Origin: Castellaniella defragrans
Lineage (GTDB): Bacteria > Pseudomonadota > Gammaproteobacteria > Burkholderiales > Burkholderiaceae_B
Direction of reading: 5' to 3'
Length of the DNA: 64,000 bases
NCBI RefSeq assembly: GCF_014203015.1
Contig: NZ_JACHIB010000015.1
Span: forward strand, 1 to 64,000
Shown here: piece by piece, positions 1 to 8,344 of the stretch
Layout of the letters: the number at the start of each line of letters is the position of its first letter
Position numbering within the stretch: the stretch's first letter is position 1
Notes under the pieces: generated by a model
Databases searched by the model: none
What the model was told of the DNA's origin: nothing
The model's input: the letters and a program-made list of their open reading frames with translations, nothing else
Program-made: the position numbers and the translations under genes

Positions 1-120
1 ATCCCGGCGGGCACGCTGATCCTGACGGGCGGGCTGACCGAGGCGGTGGCCGTGCAGCCGGGCGACCACGTGGCCCTGCATGCGCAAGGCATGGGCTCGG
101 TCTCCCTCAATTTTTCATAG
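1..120 (+). CDS. 4-oxalocrotonate decarboxylase / 2-oxopent-4-enoate hydratase family, C-terminal end (partial)
   Basis: The window opens inside this gene; the last 39 codons and a TAG stop at 118-120 are present. The visible end reads PAGTLILTGGLTEAVAVQPG and finishes GSVSLNFS, which matches the C-terminus of the 2-oxo-3-hexenedioate (4-oxalocrotonate) decarboxylase and 2-hydroxypentadienoate hydratase family of the catechol meta-cleavage pathway. The TLILTGG..EAV pattern with the adjacent tautomerase favours the decarboxylase over the hydratase, but the two families cannot be told apart from this fragment. The next gene starts nine bases later, so the two are almost certainly cotranscribed. 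Metal-binding residues lie outside the window. Confidence 0.75.
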   Translation: MPAGTLILTGGLTEAVAVQPGDHVALHAQGMGSVSLNFS

Positions 121-129
121 GAAGCGAAA

Positions 130-321
130 ATGCCGTTCGTTCAGGTGTACATGCTGGAAGGCCGGACCGAGGAACAGAAGAAGGCCATGTTCGAGAAAAT
201 GACCCAGGTGCTCGTCGAGACCCTCGGGGTGCCGCAGCAGAACGTGCGCATCTGGGTGCACGACATGCCCAAGGAAAACTGGTGCATCGCGGGCACCACG
301 GCCAAGGACCTGGGGCGCTAG
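130..321 (+). CDS. 4-oxalocrotonate tautomerase family protein
   Basis: A 63-residue protein of the size of 4-oxalocrotonate tautomerase (2-hydroxymuconate tautomerase, DmpI/XylH type). The protein starts Met-Pro, so Pro-1 would be the catalytic base after Met removal, and the family pattern LEGRTEEQKKAMFEKMTQVL follows. AGGAAGCG lies just before the ATG. It sits nine bases after the decarboxylase end, which fits the meta-cleavage order: the tautomerase makes the 2-oxo-3-hexenedioate that the decarboxylase uses. The usual Arg-11 position is held by the Arg of EGRT. The C-terminus (NWCIAGTTAKDLGR) is slightly divergent, so a related tautomerase of another aromatic or halo-acid pathway remains possible. 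Confidence 0.85.
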   Translation: MPFVQVYMLEGRTEEQKKAMFEKMTQVLVETLGVPQQNVRIWVHDMPKENWCIAGTTAKDLGR

Positions 322-504
322 CAGCGCCGGATCCTGTCCGGCCCATGCCCGCCGTTCCTTTCGCGGGCTTGCGCGGCATCCCGCCCACGCGCCACGGGAC
401 GCAGCGCGTGGGGCCGGACCGGCCAAGCCAGCCAAGCCGGGCAGTCCGGCGCGGGCCAGACCGGCGCGGGCGCCCGGGGCCGCAGCCCCCCCGGCCGCCG
501 GCGA

Positions 505-879
505 TTACAGCGGATAGTGTTCGCTTTCGCCGACGATCACCGAGCCGTCGGCGCGCGCGGCGGCCAGTTCGGCCAGCACTTCGGCGCGGGTCTTGGACGC
601 GCCAGCGGACTGGGCCTGCGGGTAGGCGGCCTGCTCGCCGGGCTCGACCTGGCCTTGCGCCTGGGCCAGGCGCAGCGCATTGACCACTTCGGCGCGGCTC
701 AGGGTGCTGGGCGTGCTTTCGACCGGGTAGCCGGGATGCTCGCCGAAGGTGACGAGGCCCTGGGCCTGGGCGGTGTGCAGCTGCTCCACGACTTGAGTGC
801 GGCTCAGGTCGGCGGCCTGGGCCAGGCCGGCGGTGGCGAGGCCGAGGGTGAGGGCGGCGAGGGTGGCGGTGGCTTTCAT
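505..879 (-). CDS. DUF4148 domain-containing periplasmic protein
   Basis: A 124-residue secreted protein with a clear signal peptide (MKATATLAALTLGLATAGLAQA, cleaved before ADLSR). The mature part is three copies of a roughly 35-residue unit with the pattern SRxEVVxxLxxAxAxGxVxxGExxxYP, typical of DUF4148, a family common in Burkholderiales and of unknown function. The ATG at 879 is preferred because GAAGGAAA lies just upstream; an in-frame TTG 15 bases earlier is unlikely. It is divergent from the LysR gene. No catalytic residues are apparent; a structural or stress-related periplasmic role is only a guess. Confidence 0.85.
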   Translation of the reverse strand: MKATATLAALTLGLATAGLAQAADLSRTQVVEQLHTAQAQGLVTFGEHPGYPVESTPSTLSRAEVVNALRLAQAQGQVEPGEQAAYPQAQSAGASKTRAEVLAELAAARADGSVIVGESEHYPL

Positions 880-1102
880 GATGGTTTCCTTCAATCAAAG
901 TGGGTAAATGGGGCAGGGCGCTGCGGGCTTTCCGTTTTGCGCGACATGTCCTGCCTCGGTGAAACGTATTCTGCGCCGCGGCTGCCTCTCGATAAATGGC
1001 CTGGATGCGAATTCAGTTTTCCATTGATGAAAGCAATGAGGCCGGGAATGCGGGACAATGCCGCCATGCCGGGGCCGCCGGGTCCCGCCCTGGAAAGAAG
1101 CC

Positions 1103-2017
1103 ATGTCTCCTTCGTTGAACGATATCGAGCTGTTCGTCGAGGTGGCGCGCGGCAGCAGCTTCACCCGCGCGGGCGAGGCGCTGGACATGCCGGCCTCCAC
1201 AATCTCGCGGCGGATCGCCGCGCTGGAAAAATCCATCGGCGTGCGGCTGCTGAACCGCTCCACCCGCAAGGTGAGCCTGACCGAGGCGGGTGCGGCGTAT
1301 TTCGCCCGCTGCCAGCACATCGTGGAGGAAGCGCGCATCGCCCACGAAATGCTGGTGGACGGAGCCTGCAACCCGCGCGGGCGCCTGAAGGTCTCGATGC
1401 CGTCCACGCTGGCCATGTCCCTGCTGTCGGACGCCCTGCGCGAATTCTCGCTGCGCTACCCCGAGATCGAATGCGAATACGACCTCAGCGTCCGCCCGAT
1501 CGACCTGCGCTCGGACCCCTACGACGTGGTGATCCGGGTGGGGCAGCCGCCCGATTCCGGGGTCGTGTCGCGGCGGCTGGGGACCCTCGTCCTGGGGCTG
1601 TACGCATCCCGCGAGTACCTGGACGCGCGGGGCATCCCCGCCGATCCGGCGGACCTTGCGCGCCACGAATGCCTGCGGTCCAGCACCGAGCGCGGGGATT
1701 CCGTCTGGACGCTGTTCGCCGAGGACGGGCGCGAGCAGCAGGTCCGGGTGCGGGGGCGGATCGCGCTGAACCAGGTGCTGATGCTGCGCCGCATGGGGGA
1801 ATCGGGCATGGGCATCGTGCCCCTGTCCATCCAGGACATGAAGGGCGGCGGCCTGGTCCGGGTGCTGCCCGACTGGTCCTTCGCGCCCATGCCCATGGCG
1901 GCCCTGTTTCCGTCCCGCATGATGCCGGCCCGGGCGCGGGTGTTCATCGATTTCGTCAAGGAACGGCTCGCCGGGGTGGACATCCTGGCGGGCGGCGCGC
2001 GGCCGGCGCATCCCTAG
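1103..2017 (+). CDS. LysR-family transcriptional regulator
   Basis: A 304-residue LysR-type regulator. The N-terminal winged helix-turn-helix (about residues 4-63) shows the family signature, with LNDIELFVEVARGSSFTRAG and STISRRIAALEKSIGVRLLN. A periplasmic-binding-like effector domain follows (from about residue 90). The ATG at 1103 is chosen because GGAAAGAAG lies 2-10 bases upstream and it places the helix-turn-helix at the usual position; in-frame codons before it look like non-coding sequence. It is divergent from the DUF4148 gene and lies upstream of an aldehyde dehydrogenase on the same strand, 193 bp away. The ligand is unknown. The effector domain resembles the CrgA/DsdC-like group that often acts on neighbouring oxidoreductase genes, but no target is proven. 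Confidence 0.9.
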   Translation: MSPSLNDIELFVEVARGSSFTRAGEALDMPASTISRRIAALEKSIGVRLLNRSTRKVSLTEAGAAYFARCQHIVEEARIAHEMLVDGACNPRGRLKVSMPSTLAMSLLSDALREFSLRYPEIECEYDLSVRPIDLRSDPYDVVIRVGQPPDSGVVSRRLGTLVLGLYASREYLDARGIPADPADLARHECLRSSTERGDSVWTLFAEDGREQQVRVRGRIALNQVLMLRRMGESGMGIVPLSIQDMKGGGLVRVLPDWSFAPMPMAALFPSRMMPARARVFIDFVKERLAGVDILAGGARPAHP

Positions 2018-2112
2018 CCGGCGCGGGCGCGGACCCGTCCGCGCGGCGTCCCGCGCGTCCCTTCCCGCGCCCTCGTCCGGCTTCCCGCGCGTGCCCCCGC
2101 GCCGGGCGGTGC

Positions 2113-2149
2113 GTGCACGGCGGGACATCTTTCGGTGCACGGCGGGACA
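2113..2149 (+). promoter_or_regulatory. 22-bp-spaced direct repeat, candidate AraC-type operator
   Basis: The 15-mer GTGCACGGCGGGACA occurs at 2113-2127 and again, identical, at 2135-2149. The starts are 22 bp apart, about two helical turns, in the same orientation. That is the geometry used by AraC/XylS activators. The second copy ends where a -35 box would fall for a candidate -10 (TATGCT at 2172-2177), and there is no good -35 hexamer, as expected for an activator-dependent promoter. The site lies 62-98 bases before the aldehyde dehydrogenase start. The FeaR-like regulator at 8345 is the obvious candidate binder; that link is inference. Confidence 0.5.
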
Positions 2150-2210
2150 ATCGCCGGCCGGCGGGCGCGGGTATGCTTTGGTTGTAAATCAATTCCAGGA
2201 AGAGGTAGAC

Positions 2211-3704
2211 ATGACCGTGACGGATACGCGCCCCGAGCAGGCCGCCATTCGTGAGCACATGATCATCGACGGCAAGCCGTGCGCCCAGGGGGAAGGCCGG
2301 CTGCCCGTTCATGATCCGGCCACGGGCGACGTCATTGCCCATCAGGTCGAGGCCGGCCCGGCCCAGGTGGATCAGGCGGTGCAGGCCGCGCGCCGCGCCT
2401 TCGAGTCCTCCGCCTGGCGCACCATGCCGCCGGCGGGCCGCGAGCGCCTGCTGCTCGCCCTGGCCGACCGCCTCGAAGCCGAAGGCGAGGCCCTGGCCCG
2501 TCTCGAGACGCTCAACAACGGCAAGCTGCTGGGCCTGTCCCAGATGCTCGAAGTCGGCGCCAGCGCCCAGTGGCTGCGCTACATGGCGGGCTGGGCCACC
2601 AAGATCACCGGCGAAAGCCTGAACCTGTCGATCCCCTTTCCGCCCGGCATCCATTATCACGCGCATACCCGGGCGGAGCCCGTGGGCGTGGTCGCCGCCG
2701 TCGTGCCCTGGAATTTTCCGCTGCTGATGGCCGTCTGGAAGATCGCGCCGGCCGTGGCGGCGGGCTGCACGGTCGTGCTCAAGCCGGCGGAGGAAACCCC
2801 GCTGACGGCCATCCGCCTGGCGGAGCTCGCATTGGAAGTCGGGTTCCCGCCCGGCGTGGTCAACGTGATCACCGGCCGGGGCGAAACCACCGGCGCGGCG
2901 CTGGTCGCCCATCCGGGCATCGACAAGATCACCTTCACCGGCTCCACCGAGGTCGGCAAGCTCATCGGCCGCGTCGCGATGGACGGCATGAAACGCGTCT
3001 CGCTCGAACTGGGCGGCAAGTCGCCGGTCCTCATCATGGACGACTGCCCCATCGACCAGGCCATCCAGGGCGCGGCCGGCGCCATCTTCTTCAATCAGGG
3101 CCAGGTCTGCACGGCCGGCTCGCGGCTGTTCATCCAGGACGGCCTCTACGACCGGGTGCTGGAAGGCCTGGCGGCGGTGGCCGACGGCCTCAGGATCGGC
3201 TCCGGCTTTGATCCGGACACGCAGATCGGCCCCATGGTGTCCGCGCGCCATCGCCAGCGGGTGTCCGACTTCATCGCGGCCGGCCGGGCCTCGGGCGCGC
3301 GCCTGGTGGCGGGCGGACGGGATTGGGACGGCCCGGGCTATTTCGTGCGTCCGGCGGTGTTCGACGGCGCGGCGCCCGACGCCTCCATCGTGCGCGAGGA
3401 AATCTTCGGCCCGGTCGTCGTGGCCGCGCGGTTCCGCGACGAGGACCAGGCCGTGGCCCTGGCCAACGACACGCGCTTCGGCCTGGGCGCCAGCATCTGG
3501 AGCAACGACCTCGGACGCGTGCACCGCCTGGTGCCGCGCATCCAGGCCGGCACGGTCTGGGTCAACACCCACAACATGCTCGATCCGAGCATGCCGTTCG
3601 GCGGCTACAAGCAGTCCGGGATCGGACGCGAGCATGGCCGCGCCGTGATCGACAACTACATCGAGACCAAGTCGGTCTGCATCGCCTACCCGGGGGCGGC
3701 CTGA
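2211..3704 (+). CDS. NAD(P)-dependent aldehyde dehydrogenase (phenylacetaldehyde dehydrogenase-like)
   Basis: A 497-residue aldehyde dehydrogenase of normal family length. Catalytic Glu-266 lies in SLELGGKSP and nucleophile Cys-300 in NQGQVCTAGSRL, at the usual 34-residue spacing; the cofactor-binding FTGSTEVGK motif is also present. The start at 2211 follows AGGAAGAGG. It precedes the aromatic amine dehydrogenase genes, so the likely job is oxidation of the arylacetaldehyde released by amine deamination (for example phenylacetaldehyde to phenylacetate), as FeaB does after tyramine oxidase in enteric bacteria. Substrate is inferred from context; betaine-aldehyde or general aldehyde dehydrogenases share these motifs. 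A 165-bp gap separates it from the next gene. Confidence 0.85.
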   Translation: MTVTDTRPEQAAIREHMIIDGKPCAQGEGRLPVHDPATGDVIAHQVEAGPAQVDQAVQAARRAFESSAWRTMPPAGRERLLLALADRLEAEGEALARLETLNNGKLLGLSQMLEVGASAQWLRYMAGWATKITGESLNLSIPFPPGIHYHAHTRAEPVGVVAAVVPWNFPLLMAVWKIAPAVAAGCTVVLKPAEETPLTAIRLAELALEVGFPPGVVNVITGRGETTGAALVAHPGIDKITFTGSTEVGKLIGRVAMDGMKRVSLELGGKSPVLIMDDCPIDQAIQGAAGAIFFNQGQVCTAGSRLFIQDGLYDRVLEGLAAVADGLRIGSGFDPDTQIGPMVSARHRQRVSDFIAAGRASGARLVAGGRDWDGPGYFVRPAVFDGAAPDASIVREEIFGPVVVAARFRDEDQAVALANDTRFGLGASIWSNDLGRVHRLVPRIQAGTVWVNTHNMLDPSMPFGGYKQSGIGREHGRAVIDNYIETKSVCIAYPGAA

Positions 3705-3733
3705 GGCCCGGTTTCGGGCCGGCTCCGGATTTC

Positions 3734-3760
3734 ATTCCAGAAATTCCAGAAACTCCAGAA
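3734..3760 (+). repeat. Short 9-bp tandem repeat upstream of the aau operon
   Basis: Three near-identical 9-mers (ATTCCAGAA, ATTCCAGAA, ACTCCAGAA) lie head to tail in the AT-richer gap between the aldehyde dehydrogenase and the outer-membrane protein gene, followed by related ATTCGAG/ATCGAG words to about 3795. A small hairpin (arms 3836-3842 and 3847-3853, loop CCGA) stands just before the ribosome binding site of the next gene. No function can be assigned. Confidence 0.45.
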
Positions 3761-3869
3761 ATTCGAGCGGTAATCGAGCAATATTCGAGCCATTCAAGCA
3801 GTTCCATGATCTAGCGTTTTTTTCATTCCAGCAGAGCCGGCTCCGAAGCCGGCCATGAGGAGACTTAGC

Positions 3870-4742
3870 ATGACGATGATGCGCACCATGCGCCGGTTCG
3901 CGCTGGCCGCGGCCCTGGCGGCGGCGGGCACGGCCCACGCCGGAGACCCCAGCGCGCGGGACTGGATTCCGGCGCCCCCGGGCACCAGCGTGTTCGCCAC
4001 CTACCTGCTCGGCCTGAGTTCCCACGGCTTCTACGACCGCGGCGAACGGGTTCCCGACGGGCCCACCGTGGACGTGCAGGGCCTGGTCCTGCGGCCCATG
4101 TATTTCAGCGAGATCCTGGGCAAGACCGTCCAGTACGAGCTGATCCTGCCCGCCCTGCGCACCACCATCGGCGTCAGCGGCATGCCCGACGACCGCGTCA
4201 CGGGCGTGGGCGACGCCCAGCTGGGCGCGGCGGTCTGGTTCGTCAACAACGAGCAGACCAAGACCTGGTTCGCCTGGGAGCCGTTCATCACGGTGCCCAC
4301 GGGCCTGTACCGCGGCGGCCAGGCCGACGTCTCGCCGGGCAAGCACCGCTGGACCACCCTCCAGGACTTCGCCTTCGTCCAGGGGATCGGGGAATCGACC
4401 TTCCTCGAAGCCGTGGCCGAATTCGAGTTCTTCGGCGACAACGACAACTACTACGGCAGCACCCTGAAGAAGTCGCCGGCCATCCGCCTCATGGCGCTGG
4501 CATCGACCAACATCACCGAAAGCACCTACGTCGGCATGCGCTACCGCTACGAGACCGGCGGCCGCGAAAAGGTCGATGGCGTCGAGATGGTCTCGCGCGC
4601 CAACAACCACCAGCTCGCCTTCGAGGTGACCCACCAGATCAACGACGCCAACCAGGTGCAGCTGCAGTACATCCACGACCTGAAGGTCGAGAACGGTCCG
4701 CGCATGCGCGGCGTGCAGCTGCGCTACGTCTACGCCTTCTAG
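3870..4742 (+). CDS. Outer-membrane MetA/SphA-family protein of the amine operon
   Basis: A 290-residue secreted protein. A signal peptide ending THA is followed by a beta-rich sequence ending in aromatic-terminal YVYAF, as for outer-membrane barrels. The pattern ([35 protein letters not shown]) matches the Phenol_MetA_deg / SphA transporter-like family, found with aromatic degradation genes. ATG 3870 is preferred over ATG 3855 because AGGAGAC at 3858 is its ribosome binding site. It sits 23 bp before the amine dehydrogenase heavy chain, in the position of orf-1 of the Alcaligenes faecalis aau cluster as I recall it. Its role is probably uptake of the aromatic amine across the outer membrane; this is inferred. 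Confidence 0.75.
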   Translation: MTMMRTMRRFALAAALAAAGTAHAGDPSARDWIPAPPGTSVFATYLLGLSSHGFYDRGERVPDGPTVDVQGLVLRPMYFSEILGKTVQYELILPALRTTIGVSGMPDDRVTGVGDAQLGAAVWFVNNEQTKTWFAWEPFITVPTGLYRGGQADVSPGKHRWTTLQDFAFVQGIGESTFLEAVAEFEFFGDNDNYYGSTLKKSPAIRLMALASTNITESTYVGMRYRYETGGREKVDGVEMVSRANNHQLAFEVTHQINDANQVQLQYIHDLKVENGPRMRGVQLRYVYAF

Positions 4743-4765
4743 GCCGAACCCAGGAGACTCATGCC

Positions 4766-5962
4766 ATGAAAAAAACACCCTTCAGGATCCCGACCGGGGC
4801 CGGCCTGCTGTCGGCGGCCCTGCTGCTGGGGTCCGCCGTGGGCGTCCAGGCCGCCCCGCCCCTGCCGGTCGAGCAGCTGACCGGCGGTCATTCCGTCAAG
4901 GTGGACCCGGCCGAGCGCATCTACGTGATGGACGCCGTGTTCTTCCACCTGACCGACAGCCGTCTCAACATGTACGACCGCGGCACCGGGAAATTCCTGG
5001 GCATGATCCCGACCTCGTTCAACGGCCATGCCCAGCTGTCCAAGGACGGCAAGCAGGTCTACGTCACCACCACCTACTTCGAGCGCGTCACCCGCGGCGA
5101 ACGCACCGACGTGGTCGAGGTCTGGGACAACGACAAGCTCAGCTTCGTGCGCGAGATCAAGATCCCGCCCAAGCGGGCCGGTTCGCTGAACTACGACGGC
5201 ATGTTCCGCCAGACCGGCGACGGCCGCTTCGTCCTGGTGCAGAACGCCACGCCGGCGGCCTCGGTGAGCGTGGTGGACATGAAGAAGGGCGCCTTCGTCG
5301 ACGAGATCACCGCCACGGCCGGCTGCTGGAGCATCATTCCCGTGCCCGGCACGCCGCGCAGCTTCTCCACGATCTGCGGCGACGGCGCCCTGCTGACCAT
5401 CACGCTCGGAGACGACGGCAAGGTGGCGTCGCAGAAGCGCAGCGAGCCCATGTTCCCCGTCAAGGACGATCCCATCTTCATCACGCCGGGCCGCCTGTCG
5501 GACGGGCTGGTGTTCGTGTCCTTCTACGGCAACGTCTACACGGCCCGGCCGCAGAAGGATGGTTCCATGAAGTTCGAGCCGCTCTGGTCGCTGCTCGACG
5601 AAGCGGACCGGGCCAAGCACTGGGTGCCGGGCGGCTACAACCTGCTGGCGGTCGAGCCGCGCAGCGAGCGCCTGTACGTCTTCATGCATCCCGACGGCGT
5701 CGAGGGCTCGCACAAGAATCCCGCCGCCGAGATCTGGGTCTACGACCTGAAGACCCGCAAGCGCGTGGCCCGCGTGCCGGGCAAGGACGCGCTGTCCATG
5801 TCCGTCATCCCGGGCAAGAAGCCCCAGCTGCTGACCCTGGACGGCGGGAACGTCAACATCTACGACATCTCCGCGCCCGAGCCCAAGCTCCTGCGCACCA
5901 TCACGGCCGCGGGCGAGACCGCCCTGCAGGTGATGGGCTATGCGGGAGGCGGCAATGGGTGA
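4766..5962 (+). CDS. aauB: Aralkylamine (aromatic amine) dehydrogenase heavy subunit
   Basis: A 398-residue periplasmic protein with a signal peptide ([11 protein letters not shown]... GVQA) and repeated beta-propeller-like segments (for example [43 protein letters not shown]). This is the architecture of the seven-bladed heavy chain of methylamine and aromatic amine dehydrogenases. The MauB/AauB identity rests mainly on context: MauE-, MauD- and quinone-cofactor light-chain genes follow directly. The heavy chain forms an alpha2-beta2 enzyme with the light chain and helps position the amine substrate and the electron acceptor. AGGAG at 4752 is the ribosome binding site. Its 3' end overlaps aauE by eight bases, indicating one operon. 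Confidence 0.9.
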   Translation: MKKTPFRIPTGAGLLSAALLLGSAVGVQAAPPLPVEQLTGGHSVKVDPAERIYVMDAVFFHLTDSRLNMYDRGTGKFLGMIPTSFNGHAQLSKDGKQVYVTTTYFERVTRGERTDVVEVWDNDKLSFVREIKIPPKRAGSLNYDGMFRQTGDGRFVLVQNATPAASVSVVDMKKGAFVDEITATAGCWSIIPVPGTPRSFSTICGDGALLTITLGDDGKVASQKRSEPMFPVKDDPIFITPGRLSDGLVFVSFYGNVYTARPQKDGSMKFEPLWSLLDEADRAKHWVPGGYNLLAVEPRSERLYVFMHPDGVEGSHKNPAAEIWVYDLKTRKRVARVPGKDALSMSVIPGKKPQLLTLDGGNVNIYDISAPEPKLLRTITAAGETALQVMGYAGGGNG

Positions 5963-6503
5963 TCCCGTCATCGCGTATGCCGCACTGGCCGTGCTGGCCG
6001 CGCTCTTCTGGCTGGGCGCCCTGCACAAGCTGCGCAACTTCGCCGCCTTCGAGGCCGCCGTGGCCGGCTACCGCCTGATGCCCGCCGTGCTGCAGCGGCC
6101 CTTCGCCCTGGCGTTCATCGCCGCCGAAGTGCTCGCCGGGGGGCTCCTGCTGCTGCCCGCCGCGCGCACCGCGGGGATCCTGACGGCCCTGGCCGTGCTC
6201 GCCGCGGCCTCGCTGGGCGTGGCCGTGAACCTGCTGCGCGGGCGCACCGACATCGACTGCGGCTGCGGCGGCCTGTCGCAGGCGCCGACCAGCCTGTCCT
6301 GGTGGGTCGTGCTGCGCAACGGCCTGCTGGCGGTCCTGGCCCTGCTTGCGTGGCCCCAGGCCGGCGGTCCTTCGCCGCGCGACCTGGTGTGGCTGGACGG
6401 CATCACCTTCTTCGGCATGTCGCTGGCCCTGATCGGCCTCTATCTCGCTTTCAATCAGTTGCTCGCATCCCATCTCGAGATGCGCAAAAGGAGTCAATCA
6501 TGA
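5955..6503 (+). CDS. aauE: MauE/AauE membrane protein for amine dehydrogenase maturation
   Basis: A 182-residue integral membrane protein with four to five hydrophobic segments. The motif [10 protein letters not shown] at about residues 98-107 is typical of MauE, a DoxX-like membrane protein. MauE is required for light-chain stability and probably for its many disulfides. ATG 5955 is chosen over ATG 5940 because GGGAGG lies at the right distance. The gene overlaps aauB by eight bases and aauD by four bases (ATGA). The Cys pair could relay electrons to AauD; that is inference from the methylamine system. Confidence 0.88.
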   Translation: MGDPVIAYAALAVLAALFWLGALHKLRNFAAFEAAVAGYRLMPAVLQRPFALAFIAAEVLAGGLLLLPAARTAGILTALAVLAAASLGVAVNLLRGRTDIDCGCGGLSQAPTSLSWWVVLRNGLLAVLALLAWPQAGGPSPRDLVWLDGITFFGMSLALIGLYLAFNQLLASHLEMRKRSQS

Positions 6504-7132
6504 CGGCATTGATCGTATCCAATATCGTGTTGTGGGCCGTGGTGCTGGCCCTGCTGCTGGTGGTGCTGGCGCTGTCCCGCCAGATCGGCGTGCTGTACGA
6601 GCGGGTTGCGCCGATGGGCGCCCTGACCATCGACAAGGGTCCGGCGGTGGGCGCCGCCTCGCCGCAATTCGAGCTCGACGACCTGCTGGGCCGCGCCCAG
6701 CGCATCGGCTACGGCGGCGGACGCGGCCAGCTGCTGTTCTTCGTGTCCCCCACCTGCCCGGTGTGCAAGAAGCTGCTGCCCATCCTGAAGTCGGTGGCGC
6801 GCACCGAGGCCGCCTGGCTGGATATCGTCCTGGCGAGCGACGGCGAGATGCCCGAGCACCTGGCCTTCTACCGCAAGGCCGGCCTGGAACCCTTTCCCTA
6901 CGTCCTGTCCACCGAGATCGGCATGCGCTTCCAGGTCAGCAAGCTGCCCTACGCCATCCTGATCGACGAGCAGGGCATCGTCCGGGCCAAGGGCCTGATC
7001 AATTCCCGCGAACAGCTCGAAAGCCTGTTCACGGCCAAGGAGATCGGCGTGGCCTCGGCTCAGGAATGGCTGGAGCGCGGCACGCAGGTCCAGGAAATCG
7101 TACGCAAGGAGAATGGCAATGCGCTGGCTTGA
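6500..7132 (+). CDS. aauD: MauD/AauD thioredoxin-like disulfide protein
   Basis: A 210-residue protein with an N-terminal membrane anchor (residues about 4-26) and a periplasmic thioredoxin-like domain with the redox motif SPTCPVCKK (CPVC at about residues 85-88). MauD is needed to form or isomerise the numerous disulfides of the amine dehydrogenase light chain. It starts within the aauE stop (ATGA overlap) after AAAAGGAG, and its 3' end overlaps the light-chain gene by 14 bases. The cis-proline expected for the fold is visible in KLPYAIL. Confidence 0.9.
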   Translation: MTALIVSNIVLWAVVLALLLVVLALSRQIGVLYERVAPMGALTIDKGPAVGAASPQFELDDLLGRAQRIGYGGGRGQLLFFVSPTCPVCKKLLPILKSVARTEAAWLDIVLASDGEMPEHLAFYRKAGLEPFPYVLSTEIGMRFQVSKLPYAILIDEQGIVRAKGLINSREQLESLFTAKEIGVASAQEWLERGTQVQEIVRKENGNALA

Positions 7133-7652
7133 TCGTTTCGGTGAATCCCTGACCCGCAAGGTGGCCCATGCCTCGTCGCGGCGCAGCGTGCTGTGCTCGA
7201 TCGGCAAGGTGTTCGTGGGCACGGCCTTCGTGATGCCGGTGCTGCCGGTCGCCCGGATCGCCCGCGCCGCCGAAGCGGCGCCCAAGACGGACCTGGAGAC
7301 CGCAACCGAGGAAGAACTCGCCTCCTGCGACTACTGGCGCTATTGCGCGGTGGACGGCTTCCTGTGCACCTGCTGCGGCGGCTCGGCCACCACGTGCCCG
7401 CCGGGCAGCGAGCCCTCGCCCATCTCGTGGGTCGGCACCTGCCACAATCCCAAGGACGGCAAGGACTATCTGGTCAGCTACCACGACTGCTGCGGCAAGA
7501 CGGCCTGCGGCCGCTGCTACTGCGGCGGCCAGGTGCGCGAACGGCCGGGCTACGAGTTCTTCCTGCACAACGACGTGAACTGGTGCATGGCCAACAGCAA
7601 CACGACGTACCATTGCACGGTCTCCACCATCGTGGGGCTGGGCAAGAACTGA
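7119..7652 (+). CDS. aauA: Aralkylamine (aromatic amine) dehydrogenase light subunit, TTQ-bearing
   Basis: A 177-residue precursor with a long twin-arginine-like leader (SSRRSVLCSIGK, then a hydrophobic stretch). The mature part is very Cys-rich. Trp-104 and Trp-155 are 51 residues apart, the spacing of Trp109/Trp160 that form tryptophan tryptophylquinone in the Alcaligenes faecalis enzyme. Asp-123 and Thr-167 fall where catalytic Asp128 and Thr172 are found. So the cofactor and active site look intact. The enzyme deaminates arylalkylamines such as phenethylamine or tyramine to aldehydes in the periplasm. ATG 7119 has AAGGAG seven bases upstream; ATG 7113 is too close to it. Substrate preference (aromatic versus methylamine) is inferred from the neighbouring aldehyde dehydrogenase and FeaR-like regulator. 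Confidence 0.92.
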   Translation: MRWLDRFGESLTRKVAHASSRRSVLCSIGKVFVGTAFVMPVLPVARIARAAEAAPKTDLETATEEELASCDYWRYCAVDGFLCTCCGGSATTCPPGSEPSPISWVGTCHNPKDGKDYLVSYHDCCGKTACGRCYCGGQVRERPGYEFFLHNDVNWCMANSNTTYHCTVSTIVGLGKN

Positions 7653-7670
7653 CCCCGGGGGGAGCGGATC

Positions 7671-8186
7671 ATGTCCAAGTTCACGAGCGCGCTGCGGACC
7701 GGTCTGCTCCCCTGCCTGGCGCTGGCCCTGTCGGCCGCGGCCATGGCCGGGGAAGCCGGGCCCGCCCGGCATGCGGCGATCGAGTCCATGGGGGCCAGCG
7801 TATCGGCCTACAAGGACTACATGCTCAACTGTGGCGGCTGTCACCGCTACGACGGCGAAGGCGTGGCCCGCAACGCGGTGCCCAGCTTCCGCAATTCGAT
7901 CGGCCTGTTCACCCGCCTGCCCGAGGGCCGGGAATACATGATCCGCGTCCCCGGCGCCGCCCAGTCGCAGCTGGGCAACGCCGAGCTCGCGGACGTCCTG
8001 AACTGGATGGTCGCCAACTACAGCCCGGACGCATTGGCGCCCGATTTCAGGCCGTTCACGGCCGGCGAGGTGGGAGCGGCGCGGCCGTACCGCTTCGACG
8101 ACGTGGTGGCCGAGCGGCGGCGGCTGGAAGCCCGGCTGCAGCAGATGGGCCTGACGCCCGCGCCGTATCTCTATGGATCGAACTGA
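7671..8186 (+). CDS. Periplasmic c-type cytochrome of the amine dehydrogenase operon
   Basis: A 171-residue secreted protein (signal peptide ending AMA) with one heme-binding motif, CGGCH, at about residues 55-59 in YMLNCGGCHRYDGEG. The rest contains a class I-like C-terminal helix (ELADVLNWMVANY) and a charged coiled C-terminal tail. It follows the light chain by 18 bases with GGGGGGAG as ribosome binding site, so it belongs to the operon. Its likely role is to carry electrons from the amine dehydrogenase (directly or via a blue copper protein not present here) to the respiratory chain. No azurin or amicyanin gene is seen in the window. Confidence 0.85.
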   Translation: MSKFTSALRTGLLPCLALALSAAAMAGEAGPARHAAIESMGASVSAYKDYMLNCGGCHRYDGEGVARNAVPSFRNSIGLFTRLPEGREYMIRVPGAAQSQLGNAELADVLNWMVANYSPDALAPDFRPFTAGEVGAARPYRFDDVVAERRRLEARLQQMGLTPAPYLYGSN

Positions 8187-8344
8187 CCCCCGGCTCCGGC
8201 GCCGGCCGGGGCTTTCCTGGTGAGCGCCGCTTCGATCCGCGCCGGAGTGTCCGGTTCCGGACGTCCGGCTAGGGGTTTGCCCTGCTGGCCGTGATCCTTT
8301 CCGGAGGGTAGATTGCTTAGATATTAGCAGGAGAGATCGACATC

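Noticed and set aside
517-2187. Long plus-strand open frame covering the DUF4148 and LysR genes
   Set aside because: It runs antisense to DUF4148 and out of frame through LysR, with no domain; a shadow of high-GC codon bias.
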